From Lysinibacillus irui (GTDB lineage: Bacteria; Bacillota; Bacilli; Bacillales_A; Planococcaceae): DNA of 64,000 nt. The position numbers and the translations under genes are program-made. Where the stretch lies: positions 4,271,501 to 4,335,500 of the forward strand of contig NZ_CP113527.1 in the NCBI RefSeq assembly GCF_028877475.1, written 5' to 3'. The first letter of the stretch is position 1. Every line of letters begins with the position of its first letter. A model generated the notes under the pieces. The model was not told the origin of the DNA. It ran no database searches and was given only the letters and a program-made list of their open reading frames with translations. Shown piece by piece: positions 31,745-41,727 of this stretch.

Positions 31745-32260
31745 TCAATCTTTCAAGCCACGTCTCCATTTTTCAAAGGCAAGAGCAACATCTGGCTTTA
31801 ATTCTATACGAGAAGGTGGCTTGCTTTCTTGTTTTCGCTTTACATCATGTGAAATTTTATGTTGGATAATGCTAGTATCAATTTCTAGCTCTCTTGCTGA
31901 TTTCCTTAGGGCGCCATTACCAAATATAACGCTTTGCTCTGCCATATCAGAGGTTGCTACATGTATTTGTACATTTCTAGCCTTTAATTCATGTGTCATT
32001 TTTTCAATACGTTCATCTGCTGTTTCATTTTTCCGAGTATAAATGACCTCTACATCATTTTCTATATAAGATTGCTCCACTCCTGGTACAAGGTGTGCGT
32101 CAAAAACAATAATTACGCGCCAACCTATAGCTGCTTTATATTCAGCCATAAGTTCGATTAACCTTCTGCGCGCATCTTCAAAATTTGTGTCACGTAATGG
32201 CCGCAGCTCTTTCCAAGATCCAATCATATTATAGCCATCAACAAGCAAAATGTTTTTCAT
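31745..32260 (-). CDS. rae1: Rae1/YacP ribosome-associated endoribonuclease (NYN domain)
   Basis: 171 residues; NYN/PIN-like nuclease starting LLVDGYNMIGSW with the acidic residue D8 and N11, and further acidic positions in FDAH and in NETADERIE. In B. subtilis Rae1 cuts mRNA in the ribosomal A site. Follows rlmB by two bases, ahead of sigH. Confidence 0.9.
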   Translation of the reverse strand: MKNILLVDGYNMIGSWKELRPLRDTNFEDARRRLIELMAEYKAAIGWRVIIVFDAHLVPGVEQSYIENDVEVIYTRKNETADERIEKMTHELKARNVQIHVATSDMAEQSVIFGNGALRKSARELEIDTSIIQHKISHDVKRKQESKPPSRIELKPDVALAFEKWRRGLKD

Positions 32261-32262
32261 TG

Positions 32263-33015
32263 TTAGTCATTCGCTTCTTGACGTTTACGATACACTTCGT
32301 ACATTAAAAGCGCTGCAGCTACTGATGCGTTTAGTGATGTAACATGCCCAACCATTGGTAAGTGATATAAAAAATCGCATTTTTCTTTTAATAAGCGACC
32401 CATTCCCTTGCCCTCACTACCAATAATGATAGCTAATGGTAATGTCGCATCCATTTTTCGATAATCGACAGAACCTTTCGCATCTGTACCAGCAATCCAT
32501 ATACCTCGTTCTTTTAACTCATCAATTGTTTGAGCAAGATTGTTCACACGTACAACTGGCACGTGCTCAATAGCTCCTGTAGATGCCTTTGCTACTACAG
32601 CTGTTAAACTTACTGATCGACGCTTCGGAATAATAATTCCATGAGCTCCTATAGCATCGGCCGTTCTCATAATAGACCCTAGGTTATGAGGATCCTCTAA
32701 CTCATCTAAAATTAAAAAAAAGGGATCTTCCTGTTTATTTGCAGCTGCTGTAAATAAGTCCTCAAGTTCAGCATACTGATATGCTGCAACAGAAGCAACA
32801 ATTCCTTGGTGATTAGCACTCGATAATTGATCGACTTTCTTTTTTGGAACAAACTGAACGATGACACCACGTTCTCGAGCTAAATCTAGCAATTCATTCA
32901 CACCAGATTTTTTAACACCCTCTGCAATCCATACTTTATTCATATCGCGGCCTGAACGAAGTGCTTCTAACACTGGGTTTTTACCGGCAATAATTTCACC
33001 ATTTTGTTCTACCAT
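32263..33015 (-). CDS. rlmB: 23S rRNA (guanosine-2'-O-)-methyltransferase RlmB
   Basis: SPOUT/TrmH-family enzyme. 250 residues: N-terminal substrate-binding domain (IIAGKNPVLEALRSGRD), then the knotted catalytic domain with ILDELEDPHNLGSIMRTADA, IIGSEGKGMGRLL and TSLNASVAAALLMYE. Its ATG overlaps the mrnC stop by one base (TAATG). Confidence 0.94.
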   Translation of the reverse strand: MVEQNGEIIAGKNPVLEALRSGRDMNKVWIAEGVKKSGVNELLDLARERGVIVQFVPKKKVDQLSSANHQGIVASVAAYQYAELEDLFTAAANKQEDPFFLILDELEDPHNLGSIMRTADAIGAHGIIIPKRRSVSLTAVVAKASTGAIEHVPVVRVNNLAQTIDELKERGIWIAGTDAKGSVDYRKMDATLPLAIIIGSEGKGMGRLLKEKCDFLYHLPMVGHVTSLNASVAAALLMYEVYRKRQEAND

Positions 33016-33455
33016 TATTTCGACACTCCCTTTGATTCCTCGATTATTTGAATAGCATATGCAATGATTTCATACACCCGTTCTAGTTCATTTAATAAAT
33101 ATAAACTACCAAGCACCGCCTCAAAGCCTGAGCTATTACGATAGGTTTGGATATCAGTATTCTTTGGTACAGAGCCGGATTTGGCATTGCGTCCACGACG
33201 GAACACAGCCAATTCCTCCTCAGTTAAATAATTTTCATCCATCATGCGATGAACGATCATAGATTGTGCTTTTGCTGAAACATAGCGAGTCGCCTCACGA
33301 TGGAGTGTATTTGGTTTAACACGTCCAGAGCGTAGTAAATGTTCACGGATTTTTTGCTCCAATACAGCATCACCCATATAGGCTAACGCTAGCGCATTTA
33401 ATTGCTTAACATCTTCATTGCGAAGTTTATCCAACTTAATTACCCTCGTTTCCAT
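33015..33455 (-). CDS. mrnC: Mini-ribonuclease III
   Basis: Matures 23S rRNA. 146 residues holding just an RNase III catalytic domain ([12 protein letters not shown] near residue 22-33, and [12 protein letters not shown] at the C-terminal acidic motif), without the dsRNA-binding domain. Conserved [19 protein letters not shown] loop. Start overlaps cysS by 16 bases, so coupled translation is likely. Confidence 0.94.
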   Translation of the reverse strand: METRVIKLDKLRNEDVKQLNALALAYMGDAVLEQKIREHLLRSGRVKPNTLHREATRYVSAKAQSMIVHRMMDENYLTEEELAVFRRGRNAKSGSVPKNTDIQTYRNSSGFEAVLGSLYLLNELERVYEIIAYAIQIIEESKGVSK

Positions 33456-34840
33456 CTAGTTCCTTGTCGTGTATCTTCTAAAATGATACCTTGGGCTTGC
33501 AAATGGTCACGAATCTCATCAGATCGAGCAAAATCACGATTTTTACGTGCCTCTACGCGTTCTTGTAGCAATGCTTCAATTTCTTCGTCTAATAGTTCTT
33601 CTTCTTTTGCAAATTCAATACCTAAGACGTCACCTAATACCTCAAAAGTTTCAATAAATGTTTCTAATACTTTCTTGCAAGTATTAGCTTCATTCAAGTA
33701 AATATTAGCAATACGAGCTATCTCAAATAATACAGAAATAGCGTTAGCTGTATTAAAGTCATCATCCATCGCCTCTTCAAAATGCGCTTTTTGTTCAGCA
33801 ATTTTGCTAAGCCATTCTTCTGAGTTGTCGCCTAGACTCGCCGTAGTAGTAAGGCGATGCTTCACGTTGTTGTAAGCTGTACGAATGCGTTCTAAGCCCG
33901 ATGCAGCAGCTTCTACTAAATCTTTCGCAAAATTAATTGGATGGCGGTAATGAACAGATAACATAAAGAAACGAAGTACCTGCGGGTCAATTTGTTTACG
34001 GATATCATTAACAAGAATGAAATTACCAAGAGATTTGGACATCTTTTCATTATCGATATTAATATAACCGTTATGCATCCAATAACGCGCAAATGTTTTG
34101 TCATTATGTGCTTCCGATTGAGCAATTTCATTTTCGTGATGCGGGAAAGTTAAATCCTGCCCACCTGCATGAATATCAATAGTATCTCCTAAATGTTCAC
34201 GAGCCATTACAGAACATTCAATGTGCCAGCCTGGACGGCCATCTCCCCATGGACTTTTCCAGAAAATTTCACCTGGTTTAACCGCTTTCCACAAGGCAAA
34301 ATCTAGTGCATCATCTTTTTTCTCTCCTGCTTCAATACGGGCACCAATTTTTAAATCATCCACTGATTGGTGCGATAATTTACCATAGCCATCAAACTTA
34401 CGAGTACGATAATACACATCGCCAGCAGATTCATATGCGTAGCCTTTTTCAATTAACACTTGAATAAATTGAATGATATCGTCCATATGTTCTGTCACTC
34501 GTGGATGAACATCTGCTTTTTTGCACCCTAGTGCTGTTACATCTTCAAAGTATGCAGCAATAAAGCGCTCTGTTAATTCATGTACTTCTTCTCCCAGCTC
34601 ATTTGCTGCCTTAATAATTTTATCGTCTACATCCGTAAAATTTGATACAAACTTTACATCATAGCCTTTATATTGAAAATAACGACGTACTGTATCGTAA
34701 ACAATTACAGGACGTGAATTCCCGATATGAATATAGTTATAAACAGTCGGACCGCACACATACATTTTCACTTTACCTTCTTCTAACGGTACGAAGGTTT
34801 CCTTTTGTCTTGTTAATGAGTTAAAAATTTGAATACTCAT
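33440..34840 (-). CDS. cysS: Cysteinyl-tRNA synthetase
   Basis: 466 residues, same as B. subtilis. Zinc ligands C29, C209, H234; HIGN (38-41) as the HIGH motif and KMSKS at 266-270. The start at 34840 ([10 protein letters not shown]) overlaps the cysE stop (ATGA); the open frame further upstream to 34915 lies inside cysE. Co-transcribed with cysE under the Cys T-box. Confidence 0.97.
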   Translation of the reverse strand: MSIQIFNSLTRQKETFVPLEEGKVKMYVCGPTVYNYIHIGNSRPVIVYDTVRRYFQYKGYDVKFVSNFTDVDDKIIKAANELGEEVHELTERFIAAYFEDVTALGCKKADVHPRVTEHMDDIIQFIQVLIEKGYAYESAGDVYYRTRKFDGYGKLSHQSVDDLKIGARIEAGEKKDDALDFALWKAVKPGEIFWKSPWGDGRPGWHIECSVMAREHLGDTIDIHAGGQDLTFPHHENEIAQSEAHNDKTFARYWMHNGYINIDNEKMSKSLGNFILVNDIRKQIDPQVLRFFMLSVHYRHPINFAKDLVEAAASGLERIRTAYNNVKHRLTTTASLGDNSEEWLSKIAEQKAHFEEAMDDDFNTANAISVLFEIARIANIYLNEANTCKKVLETFIETFEVLGDVLGIEFAKEEELLDEEIEALLQERVEARKNRDFARSDEIRDHLQAQGIILEDTRQGTRWKRG

Positions 34841-35487
34841 CGTGTTTCTCTCTCCTTTTGTAAGCGTTCGATTTCCTGCTGCAATTTGGCGATCTGCTTC
34901 TCGAAACCTTGACAACGTTCTTCTACAGGATCAGGTATATTTTGATGATCTAGCTTTTTCTCTAGACGCACGCCATCCTTAATTACTATTTTACCAGGAA
35001 TACCGACAACTGTAGCGTTTGGTGGTACTTCTTTTAAAACAACAGAGCCAGCACCAATTTTACTATTTTCGCCAATCGTGATAGAGCCTAAAACTTTAGC
35101 TCCTGTTGCAACAAGCACATTGTCTTCTAAAGTAGGGTGTCGCTTCCCTTTTTCTTTTCCTGTACCTCCTAAAGTGACACCCTGATACAAGGTAACATTA
35201 TCACCAATCTCACAAGTTTCACCAATAACAACACCCATACCATGATCTATAAAAAAGCGTCGGCCAATTTTCGCACCAGGATGAATTTCAATACCAGTAA
35301 AGAAACGGCTAATTTGCGAAATGGCACGAGCTATAAAGTAAAAGCGTCTTTTAAAGAACCAATGTGCCACTCGATGTGCCCATGTAGCATGCAGGCCTGA
35401 ATAGGTTAACACCACTTCAAAAACACTACGTGCTGCTGGATCATTCTCAAAAATCGTAGCCACATCTTCCTTCATTCTTTTAAACAC
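34837..35487 (-). CDS. cysE: Serine O-acetyltransferase
   Basis: First step of cysteine synthesis from serine and acetyl-CoA. 216 residues; left-handed beta-helix hexapeptide repeats from about residue 66 with [16 protein letters not shown] and [13 protein letters not shown]-terminal tail is a predicted coiled coil. Start is GTG at 35487 with AGGGGGAG 6-7 bases upstream; the in-frame ATG four codons later lacks a well-placed site. First gene after the T-box. Confidence 0.95.
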   Translation of the reverse strand: MFKRMKEDVATIFENDPAARSVFEVVLTYSGLHATWAHRVAHWFFKRRFYFIARAISQISRFFTGIEIHPGAKIGRRFFIDHGMGVVIGETCEIGDNVTLYQGVTLGGTGKEKGKRHPTLEDNVLVATGAKVLGSITIGENSKIGAGSVVLKEVPPNATVVGIPGKIVIKDGVRLEKKLDHQNIPDPVEERCQGFEKQIAKLQQEIERLQKERETR

Positions 35488-35644
35488 AAAAAACTCCCCC
35501 TCTTCATGTTGGTCTAATTTACATCCTTTGAAATCCTACAAAGCAATTGTCATTTTCCTTCAGACTCTCCTGGGTAGATGATTGTGGTAAGGACGCTTCT
35601 TTAAGCCTTGCCTAATTGCCGCTCTTGAGATGCTTCACTAAAAA

Positions 35645-35901
35645 TAAAAAGCGCCTCTATCATCCCAAAAAGGAATGACAGAGACGCTAAATTAACGTGG
35701 TTCCACTCTGATTGAAGGCAAAAAAGCCTTCCACTTTGGACGTTCTTTAACGGGAACGACTCGATAAAGCCTACTATAGTTCAGCTTTACGCTCAAAGGT
35801 GCATTTCAGTTTTGCCTAGACTCAGACCACTTTCAGCCGGTGATGGTCCTCTCTTGAGAGCGTGCGCCACTTACTTCTCCTTATCAACGCTTTTTCAATG
35901 T
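35645..35901 (-). promoter_or_regulatory. T-box riboswitch, cysteine-specific
   Basis: The minus strand carries the T-box sequence TGGAACCACG (35696-35705) before a terminator (arms 35674-35690 and 35648-35665). Stem I contains AGAGAGGACCATC and a specifier loop in which TGC (35801-35803) follows CTGAAA. TGC is a Cys codon, in line with the cysE-cysS genes behind it. Uncharged tRNA-Cys would favour read-through. Confidence 0.93.
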
Positions 35902-35907
35902 AAATAC

Positions 35908-35935
35908 ATTTTACAACGAAAGAATGAATTGTCAA
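35908..35935 (-). promoter_or_regulatory. SigA promoter of T-box cysE-cysS
   Basis: TTGACA (35930-35935), 16-base spacer, TAAAAT (35908-35913) on the minus strand. It lies 10 bases behind the gltX stop. Confidence 0.78.
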
Positions 35936-35945
35936 TAAATTTCTC

Positions 35946-37406
35946 TTATTGTGCAAATTTTCCTACGCGGTCAATTGTTTTTTCTTTCCCAATTAAGCAA
36001 ATTGCATTTGGTAACTCTGGGCCATGTGTTTCACCTGTTGTTACAACGCGGATTGGCATAAATAGATTTTTACCTTTATGACCTGTTGCTTTTTGCACAG
36101 CTTTTATAGCAGCTTTTACTGTGTCTGGTGTAAATTCTTCTAACTCCTCGAGCTGTGCTTTAAATGCAGCCATTACTTCAGGAACTTGCTCACCTGCTAA
36201 GACCTCTTTTGCTTCTTCATCATATTCAATATGATCGTTAAAGAATAGGCTAGATAGTTCAACAATTTCCGCACCAAAGCTCATTTGATCGTGGTAAAGG
36301 GCAATTAAATCTGTCGCCCATGCACGTTGCTCCGCAGTAAGTTCTTCGGGTATTAGGCCAGCTTTTTGCAAATGTGGTAAAGATAAAGCCACAACTTCTT
36401 CTAAAGATAGCTTTTTAATATATTGATTATTCATCCATGTTAATTTTTGCTTATCAAACATCGATGGTGATTTAGATAGACGTTTTTCATCAAAGATTTT
36501 AATAAATTCTTCTTTGGAGAAAATCTCTTCTTCCCCTTCTGGAGACCAACCAAGTAGTGCAAAGAAATTGAACATCGCTTCAGGAAGATACCCTAAATCT
36601 TTGTATTGTGTAACAAATTGAATAATTGATTCATCACGTTTAGATAACTTTTTACGGTTTTCATTAATAATTAATGTCATATGTCCAAAACGAGGATATT
36701 TCCAGCCAAATGCATCAAAAATCATCATTTGTTTTGGTGTGTTTGATAAATGCTCTTCACCACGGAAAACGTGAGAAATTTCCATGAAATGATCATCTAA
36801 AACAACAGCATAGTTGTAGGTTGGGATACCATTAGCTTTAACAATTACCCAATCACCAATGTCCTTTGATTCAAAAGTAACTTGGCCACGAACTAAATCT
36901 TCAAATTCATACGTTACATTTGCCGGTACACGCATACGGATTGTGTATGGCTCACCTGCTGCTTCTTTAGCTGCAACTTCTTCTGCAGATAGGTGACGGC
37001 ATGTACCATCATAAGTTGGAGCCGCCACACCTCTCGCTTTTTGTTCTTCGCGAGATGCTTCAAGTTTTTCTGACGAACAGAAACATTTGTAAGCTACACC
37101 TTGCTCCAATAGCTTTTCAGCGTGCTCTTTATAAATATCAAGACGTTCCATTTGACGATAAGGCGCATAAGGTCCACCAATATCAATGGACTCATCATAT
37201 TCAATACCTAACCATTTTAGGTTATCTAGCTGAGATGCTTCTCCGCCTTCTACATTACGTTCAATATCCGTATCTTCAATACGTACAATGAATTTACCGT
37301 TATGATGTTTTGCATATAAATAATTGAATAATGCTGTACGCGCTCCACCGATATGTAAATAACCTGTTGGAGATGGCGCGTAACGAACGCGAACTTCTTT
37401 CGTCAT
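35946..37406 (-). CDS. gltX: Glutamyl-tRNA synthetase
   Basis: 486 residues; class I signature HIGG (18-21) and KLSKR (253-257); possible zinc site C108, C110, C136, H138. In Bacilli lacking GlnRS this enzyme also charges tRNA-Gln for later amidation. It lies between ispF and the cysE T-box, as in Bacillus. Confidence 0.97.
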   Translation of the reverse strand: MTKEVRVRYAPSPTGYLHIGGARTALFNYLYAKHHNGKFIVRIEDTDIERNVEGGEASQLDNLKWLGIEYDESIDIGGPYAPYRQMERLDIYKEHAEKLLEQGVAYKCFCSSEKLEASREEQKARGVAAPTYDGTCRHLSAEEVAAKEAAGEPYTIRMRVPANVTYEFEDLVRGQVTFESKDIGDWVIVKANGIPTYNYAVVLDDHFMEISHVFRGEEHLSNTPKQMMIFDAFGWKYPRFGHMTLIINENRKKLSKRDESIIQFVTQYKDLGYLPEAMFNFFALLGWSPEGEEEIFSKEEFIKIFDEKRLSKSPSMFDKQKLTWMNNQYIKKLSLEEVVALSLPHLQKAGLIPEELTAEQRAWATDLIALYHDQMSFGAEIVELSSLFFNDHIEYDEEAKEVLAGEQVPEVMAAFKAQLEELEEFTPDTVKAAIKAVQKATGHKGKNLFMPIRVVTTGETHGPELPNAICLIGKEKTIDRVGKFAQ

Positions 37407-37495
37407 AATTAAAAGCCTCCTAAATTTTCGATCAAAAATTGACTTTGTTCATTTTACCACTCTGTTACTGGAAATAAAAGCGTTGTTAATCGCAG

Positions 37496-37972
37496 TCACT
37501 TCTTTATCAATAGAATTGTTGCCATAGCTGCTATACCTTCTTCACGACCTGTAAAACCTAATCGTTCAGTTGTTGTTGCCTTTACATTGACTTGTGATGG
37601 TTCTGCGTGTAACAGTTCTGCGATGCGATTTTGCATCTGTCCAATATATGGGGCCATTTTGGGACGCTGTGCCATGATTGTACAATCAACATTCCCTAGA
37701 ACATAGCCTTTATCCTCAACCAGTTTCCAAATATACTCTAATAATTTTGCTGAATCTGCATCTTTAAAGGCTGGATCTGTATCAGGAAAATGACGACCGA
37801 TATCTCCTTCTCCAATTGCCCCTAATGCCGCATCCGTAACTGTGTGTAAAAGCACATCAGCGTCTGAGTGTCCTACTAACCCTTTTTCATGCGGAATAGT
37901 AATACCTCCAATAATTAATGGTCGACCTTCTTCAAATGCATGTACGTCAAAACCTTGTCCAATTCGAAACAT
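37496..37972 (-). CDS. ispF: 2-C-methyl-D-erythritol 2,4-cyclodiphosphate synthase
   Basis: MEP pathway enzyme making the cyclic diphosphate from the CDP-ME 2-phosphate. 158 residues with metal ligands D9, H11 in GFDVH and H43 in the [12 protein letters not shown] region; C-terminal [18 protein letters not shown] typical. Separated from ispD by 229 bases with a terminator, so it is not simply co-transcribed. Confidence 0.96.
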   Translation of the reverse strand: MFRIGQGFDVHAFEEGRPLIIGGITIPHEKGLVGHSDADVLLHTVTDAALGAIGEGDIGRHFPDTDPAFKDADSAKLLEYIWKLVEDKGYVLGNVDCTIMAQRPKMAPYIGQMQNRIAELLHAEPSQVNVKATTTERLGFTGREEGIAAMATILLIKK

Positions 37973-38154
37973 ATGATAGAGAGACTACTTTAACAAAACA
38001 TGTGGATTTGATCAGTACTTGTTTGCTAAATACGCAGTCTCATTCACCTTCTTTCACTTTTATATTTACTCACTATTATACCCTCACATTTTAACATATT
38101 TCCTAGGAAATTGAGCTGATAGCAAATAGTGAGTATTTTGTTGCACAAACACAT

Positions 38155-38189
38155 AAAATCTCATTAGCAACAATCGCCAATGAGATTTT
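38155..38189 (-). terminator. Terminator between ispD and ispF
   Basis: Perfect 11-bp stem (38155-38165 with 38179-38189). The minus-strand side ends TTTTATG, the plus side TTTTTT. It probably ends the yacL-ispD message; ispF would then use a promoter with TATAAT near 38074-38082 that lacks a clear -35. Confidence 0.65.
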
Positions 38190-38201
38190 TTAAACTACAA
38201 A

Positions 38202-38882
38202 TTATGCTCGCTTGCGTAAAATGGCCTCTCCAAATAGTAAATCTTCTTGTGTCGTCATTTTGACATTTTCGTAGCTACTTTCTACAATGTGCACCGTATG
38301 TCCTAAACGTTCGACTAGCATAGCTTCATCTGTACCAAGAAAACCAACTTTCTCAGCAACTTCCTCAGCCTCCACTATTAAATCATATTGAAAGGCTTGT
38401 GGCGTTTGAATCATCCATAGGCTGTCACGGTCAACAGTCTCTTCAATGATACCATTACGGACCTTTTTCATCGTATCCTTCGCTCGAACCCCAGCAATAG
38501 CTGCACCGTTTTGATGTGCACTTTGTACAAGATTGGCGATAATATCATGCGTAATAAAAGGTCGGGCTGCATCATGGACAAGCACAATATCCACCTGTTG
38601 CATCTCTTTCATACAGGAATGAACTGAATGCTGCCGCTCCGCACCACCAGCAGGCAAGCCCTTCACCTTTGTAATCCCAAATTGCTCTAGCAATCCTTGA
38701 ATATAGACGCGTTCTTCCGGTTTTACAGCCAACCAAATCCCTGTGCAAAAAGGGTCTTGTTGAAACACTTCTAACGTGTGTATCAAAATTGGTTTATCCA
38801 AAAGCTCTAAAAATAACTTATTTTGTCCTGCGCCCATGCGTTTTCCGCTTCCCGCTGCAGGTAAAACTACTTCATAATGCAT
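38202..38882 (-). CDS. ispD: 2-C-methyl-D-erythritol 4-phosphate cytidylyltransferase
   Basis: MEP pathway enzyme. 226 residues; nucleotide-binding loop LPAAGSGKRMG (8-17) followed by K22, and the conserved VLVHDAARPFI and GTDEAMLVE segments. Starts 11 bases after yacL, so they are coupled. Confidence 0.96.
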   Translation of the reverse strand: MHYEVVLPAAGSGKRMGAGQNKLFLELLDKPILIHTLEVFQQDPFCTGIWLAVKPEERVYIQGLLEQFGITKVKGLPAGGAERQHSVHSCMKEMQQVDIVLVHDAARPFITHDIIANLVQSAHQNGAAIAGVRAKDTMKKVRNGIIEETVDRDSLWMIQTPQAFQYDLIVEAEEVAEKVGFLGTDEAMLVERLGHTVHIVESSYENVKMTTQEDLLFGEAILRKRA

Positions 38883-38893
38883 GTTTCCACATC

Positions 38894-39979
38894 CTAATCG
38901 TCCTTCGGCTTCGCAAATATCATACGACCTGCTGATGTTTGCAGCACACTCGTTACTGTAACTGTAATTGCCTGTCCTATATAGTTACGACCACCTTCAA
39001 CAACAATCATCGTTCCATCATCTAAATAGGCAACTCCTTGATTATGCTCTTTACCATCCTTTATAACCACAACCTGCATATCTTCTCCTGGGATTACCAC
39101 AGGCTTCACCGCATTCGCTAAATCATTAATATTTAATACCTTCACATGGTGTAGCTCACAGACCTTATTAAGGTTAAAATCATTCGTGACAATTTGCGTG
39201 TCGTTACCCATTTTCTTTGCAAGTCGTACGAGCTTTAAATCTACTTCTTGTACATCCTCAAAATCCTCGTCCGTTATCTCAACTTTTGTCTTACGCTCAT
39301 CTTGGAGTTTTCTTAAAATATCTAAACCACGACGACCTCTTGTGCGTTTTAACGTATCAGAAGAATCCGCAATATGCTGAAGCTCCGTGAGGACAAATTG
39401 GGGTACAACTAGGATACCTTCTATGAAGCCTGTTTCTGAAATATCCGCAATACGACCATCAATAATAACGCTCGTATCTAGCAGCTTATAGCTCCCTCGT
39501 ACTTCTGGGATCTCAGCACCTTCAGTAGCTTTTTTCTTTGTATTATTACTCCGTAAGGTAAAAAGCTGTATTAATTCATCTCTTTTTCTAAAACCAAGAC
39601 GAAAGCCTAAATACCCTAATACAAATGACAGGATAATAGGGAGTACCTCTGTAATAACAGGGATTTGCACACTATCGATAGCAAAGCCTAAAAAATAAGC
39701 GACTATAAGGCCAATTATTAAACCAAGCGTACCAAATAATAAATCTCCGACAGGGACCTTAAACAGGACCTCTTCCATCCAGCTAATGAGCTTCACAAAA
39801 TAATCGGAAAATGCAAACGAAAGGGTAAAAAGTAAAAGTGCGCCTAATGCTACCGATACGTAAGGATTATCTAGCCAAGGATTAGATGATAGATGAAGCA
39901 ATTCGTATAATGGCGGTAAGAAAACAAGGCCTAATGCTCCTCCAATCAGTAAAAACGCAATTTGAACAAATTTTTTCAC
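38894..39979 (-). CDS. YacL-type membrane PIN/TRAM domain protein
   Basis: 361 residues: four N-terminal membrane helices (about residues 5-24, 42-60, 83-102 and 107-128), a cytoplasmic PIN nuclease-like domain starting YKLLDTSVIIDGRIADI with several conserved Asp, and a C-terminal TRAM domain. Activity is not established. GTG start at 39979 with GGAGGTGACAG upstream. In B. subtilis yacL follows disA; here disA is absent. Confidence 0.92.
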   Translation of the reverse strand: MKKFVQIAFLLIGGALGLVFLPPLYELLHLSSNPWLDNPYVSVALGALLLFTLSFAFSDYFVKLISWMEEVLFKVPVGDLLFGTLGLIIGLIVAYFLGFAIDSVQIPVITEVLPIILSFVLGYLGFRLGFRKRDELIQLFTLRSNNTKKKATEGAEIPEVRGSYKLLDTSVIIDGRIADISETGFIEGILVVPQFVLTELQHIADSSDTLKRTRGRRGLDILRKLQDERKTKVEITDEDFEDVQEVDLKLVRLAKKMGNDTQIVTNDFNLNKVCELHHVKVLNINDLANAVKPVVIPGEDMQVVVIKDGKEHNQGVAYLDDGTMIVVEGGRNYIGQAITVTVTSVLQTSAGRMIFAKPKDD

Positions 39980-40220
39980 AAGCTGTCACCTCCTATTGTT
40001 AGTTAAGATTATACATAGTTTACAGTAGAAAATCTTTCATCAGGTCATCAAATATCATTATTTTTAATGTTCCTGAACTTAGATAAATTATTTACATAAA
40101 ATTCTTCAAACATCCATTTTAGTTTGTTTTATATTATTTCTTCATAACTCTTTTCTTACTATAAACAAGGACGTTTATCCCCTTACTTGAGTTTCCGAAT
40201 TCATCGTCAAAAATGAAGGA

Positions 40221-40260
40221 AAAAATGCATGTCAGAATAATATCCAACATGCACATTTTT
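40221..40260 (-). terminator. Intrinsic terminator of radA
   Basis: AT-rich stem with GCATGT/ACATGC core and A/T flanks (arms 40221-40232 and 40247-40260), followed on the minus strand by TTTTTTCC. It begins at the radA stop codon. Confidence 0.8.
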
Positions 40261-41636
40261 TACAACTCTCTGAAGCAGGCATTAAGCGCATCTTTTATCG
40301 TTTCTACACCGACAATTTCAATTCCCTGTGGAAAATCCCAACCACCAATATTAGATGCGGGAATAAAGGCTCTTTTAAAACCTAGCTTCGCTGCCTCAAT
40401 AACACGTTGTTCTATACGGGATACACGACGCACCTCACCTGTTAGCCCTACTTCACCAATAAAACAGTCCGTTGCTCGTACTGCTTGATCCTTAAAACTA
40501 GAGACAATGCTAGTTAAAACAGCTAAATCAATAGCTGGCTCATCCAGTTTGACGCCACCAGCAACTTTAATATATGCGTCCTGGGCTTGTAGCATGAGAC
40601 CCATCCGCTTTTCTAGTACCGCCATTAGTAGTTGCACGCGGTTTTGGTCAACACCAGTAGCCATACGTTTAGGATAGTTAAAGCTTGTAGGTGTAACTAA
40701 AGACTGAATCTCAACAAGAATTGGCCTTGTCCCCTCCATCGATGCAACGATAGTTGAGCCCGCAGCTCCTTGTGAGCGCTCCTGCAAAAATAGCTCAGAA
40801 GGATTTAAAACTTCCTTTAAACCTCCTTGAAGCATCTCAAATATCGCAATTTCATTTGTGGAGCCGAAGCGGTTTTTTTGGCTTCGTAGAATACGATGGT
40901 TATGATGTCTTTCCCCTTCAAAATACAATACGGTATCCACCATATGCTCTAAAATACGAGGCCCGGCAATTTGTCCTTCTTTTGTTACATGTCCAACTAA
41001 GAAAATTGCAATACCCTTTGTCTTAGCAATTCTCATAAGCTCTGCTGTACATTCACGGACCTGTGAGACACTTCCTGGGGCACTCGTTACCTCTGGATGG
41101 AAGACCGTTTGAATCGAGTCGACAATGACAAATTTCGGCTGTACTTCATCAATTGTTTGGTTTAAAAATTCAAGGTTCGTTTCGGAATAGATGTAAAGCT
41201 CCTGGGAAACAACCCCCAAACGCTCTGCGCGTAACTTCGTTTGACGAATGGATTCCTCACCCGAAATATAAAGTACACGATGCCCCTTATTCGAAAGTAA
41301 AGCCGAAACTTGTAATAATAAAGTAGATTTCCCTATCCCAGGATCACCACCTATTAACACTAGAGAGCCCGGTACGATGCCACCACCTAGAACGCGGTTC
41401 AATTCGCCCATTTCCGTCGCAACACGGGATTCTTCAGTTGCTTCAACCTGTATAATCGGAAGGGCTTTCTGGGTTACTGTAGCAGAATGTTGAAATGCGC
41501 CACGTGATCCTTTTGCTACGACTTCTACTTCTTCCACCATTTTATTCCATTCTCCACATCCTGGACATCTACCCATCCATTTAGCAGATTCATAGCCACA
41601 GCCCGAGCATACGAATTTCGTTTTTTTCTTCGCCAA
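40260..41636 (-). CDS. radA: DNA repair protein RadA (Sms)
   Basis: Branch-migration helicase acting with RecA. 458 residues, same length as in B. subtilis. Zinc finger C10, C13, C24, C27; Walker [11 protein letters not shown] (96-105); RadA-specific KNRFG at 254-258; C-terminal Lon-protease-like domain. The start is TTG at 41636 with GAGGTG 8 bases upstream. It is followed by a terminator and not by disA. Confidence 0.96.
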   Translation of the reverse strand: MAKKKTKFVCSGCGYESAKWMGRCPGCGEWNKMVEEVEVVAKGSRGAFQHSATVTQKALPIIQVEATEESRVATEMGELNRVLGGGIVPGSLVLIGGDPGIGKSTLLLQVSALLSNKGHRVLYISGEESIRQTKLRAERLGVVSQELYIYSETNLEFLNQTIDEVQPKFVIVDSIQTVFHPEVTSAPGSVSQVRECTAELMRIAKTKGIAIFLVGHVTKEGQIAGPRILEHMVDTVLYFEGERHHNHRILRSQKNRFGSTNEIAIFEMLQGGLKEVLNPSELFLQERSQGAAGSTIVASMEGTRPILVEIQSLVTPTSFNYPKRMATGVDQNRVQLLMAVLEKRMGLMLQAQDAYIKVAGGVKLDEPAIDLAVLTSIVSSFKDQAVRATDCFIGEVGLTGEVRRVSRIEQRVIEAAKLGFKRAFIPASNIGGWDFPQGIEIVGVETIKDALNACFREL

Positions 41637-41684
41637 ATTCTTTTCACCTCGAATATTTGTTCTTATCATCAATTGTACAGAAAA

Positions 41685-41719
41685 AAAGACAGCTTGGCAC
41701 CTAAAGCCTCGCTGTCTTT
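41685..41719 (-). terminator. Intrinsic terminator between clpC and radA
   Basis: 9-bp stem (41711-41719 with 41685-41693), loop 17, followed by TTTT(T) and CTG on the minus strand. It lies 9 bases after the clpC stop and 48 before radA. Confidence 0.83.
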
Positions 41720-41727
41720 ACATGAAA

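Noticed and set aside
37973..38150. SigB-type promoter for ispF (GGGTAT seen)
   Set aside because: A GGGTATAAT is present, but no GTTT-like -35 lies at the needed distance; a weak SigA promoter is equally possible.
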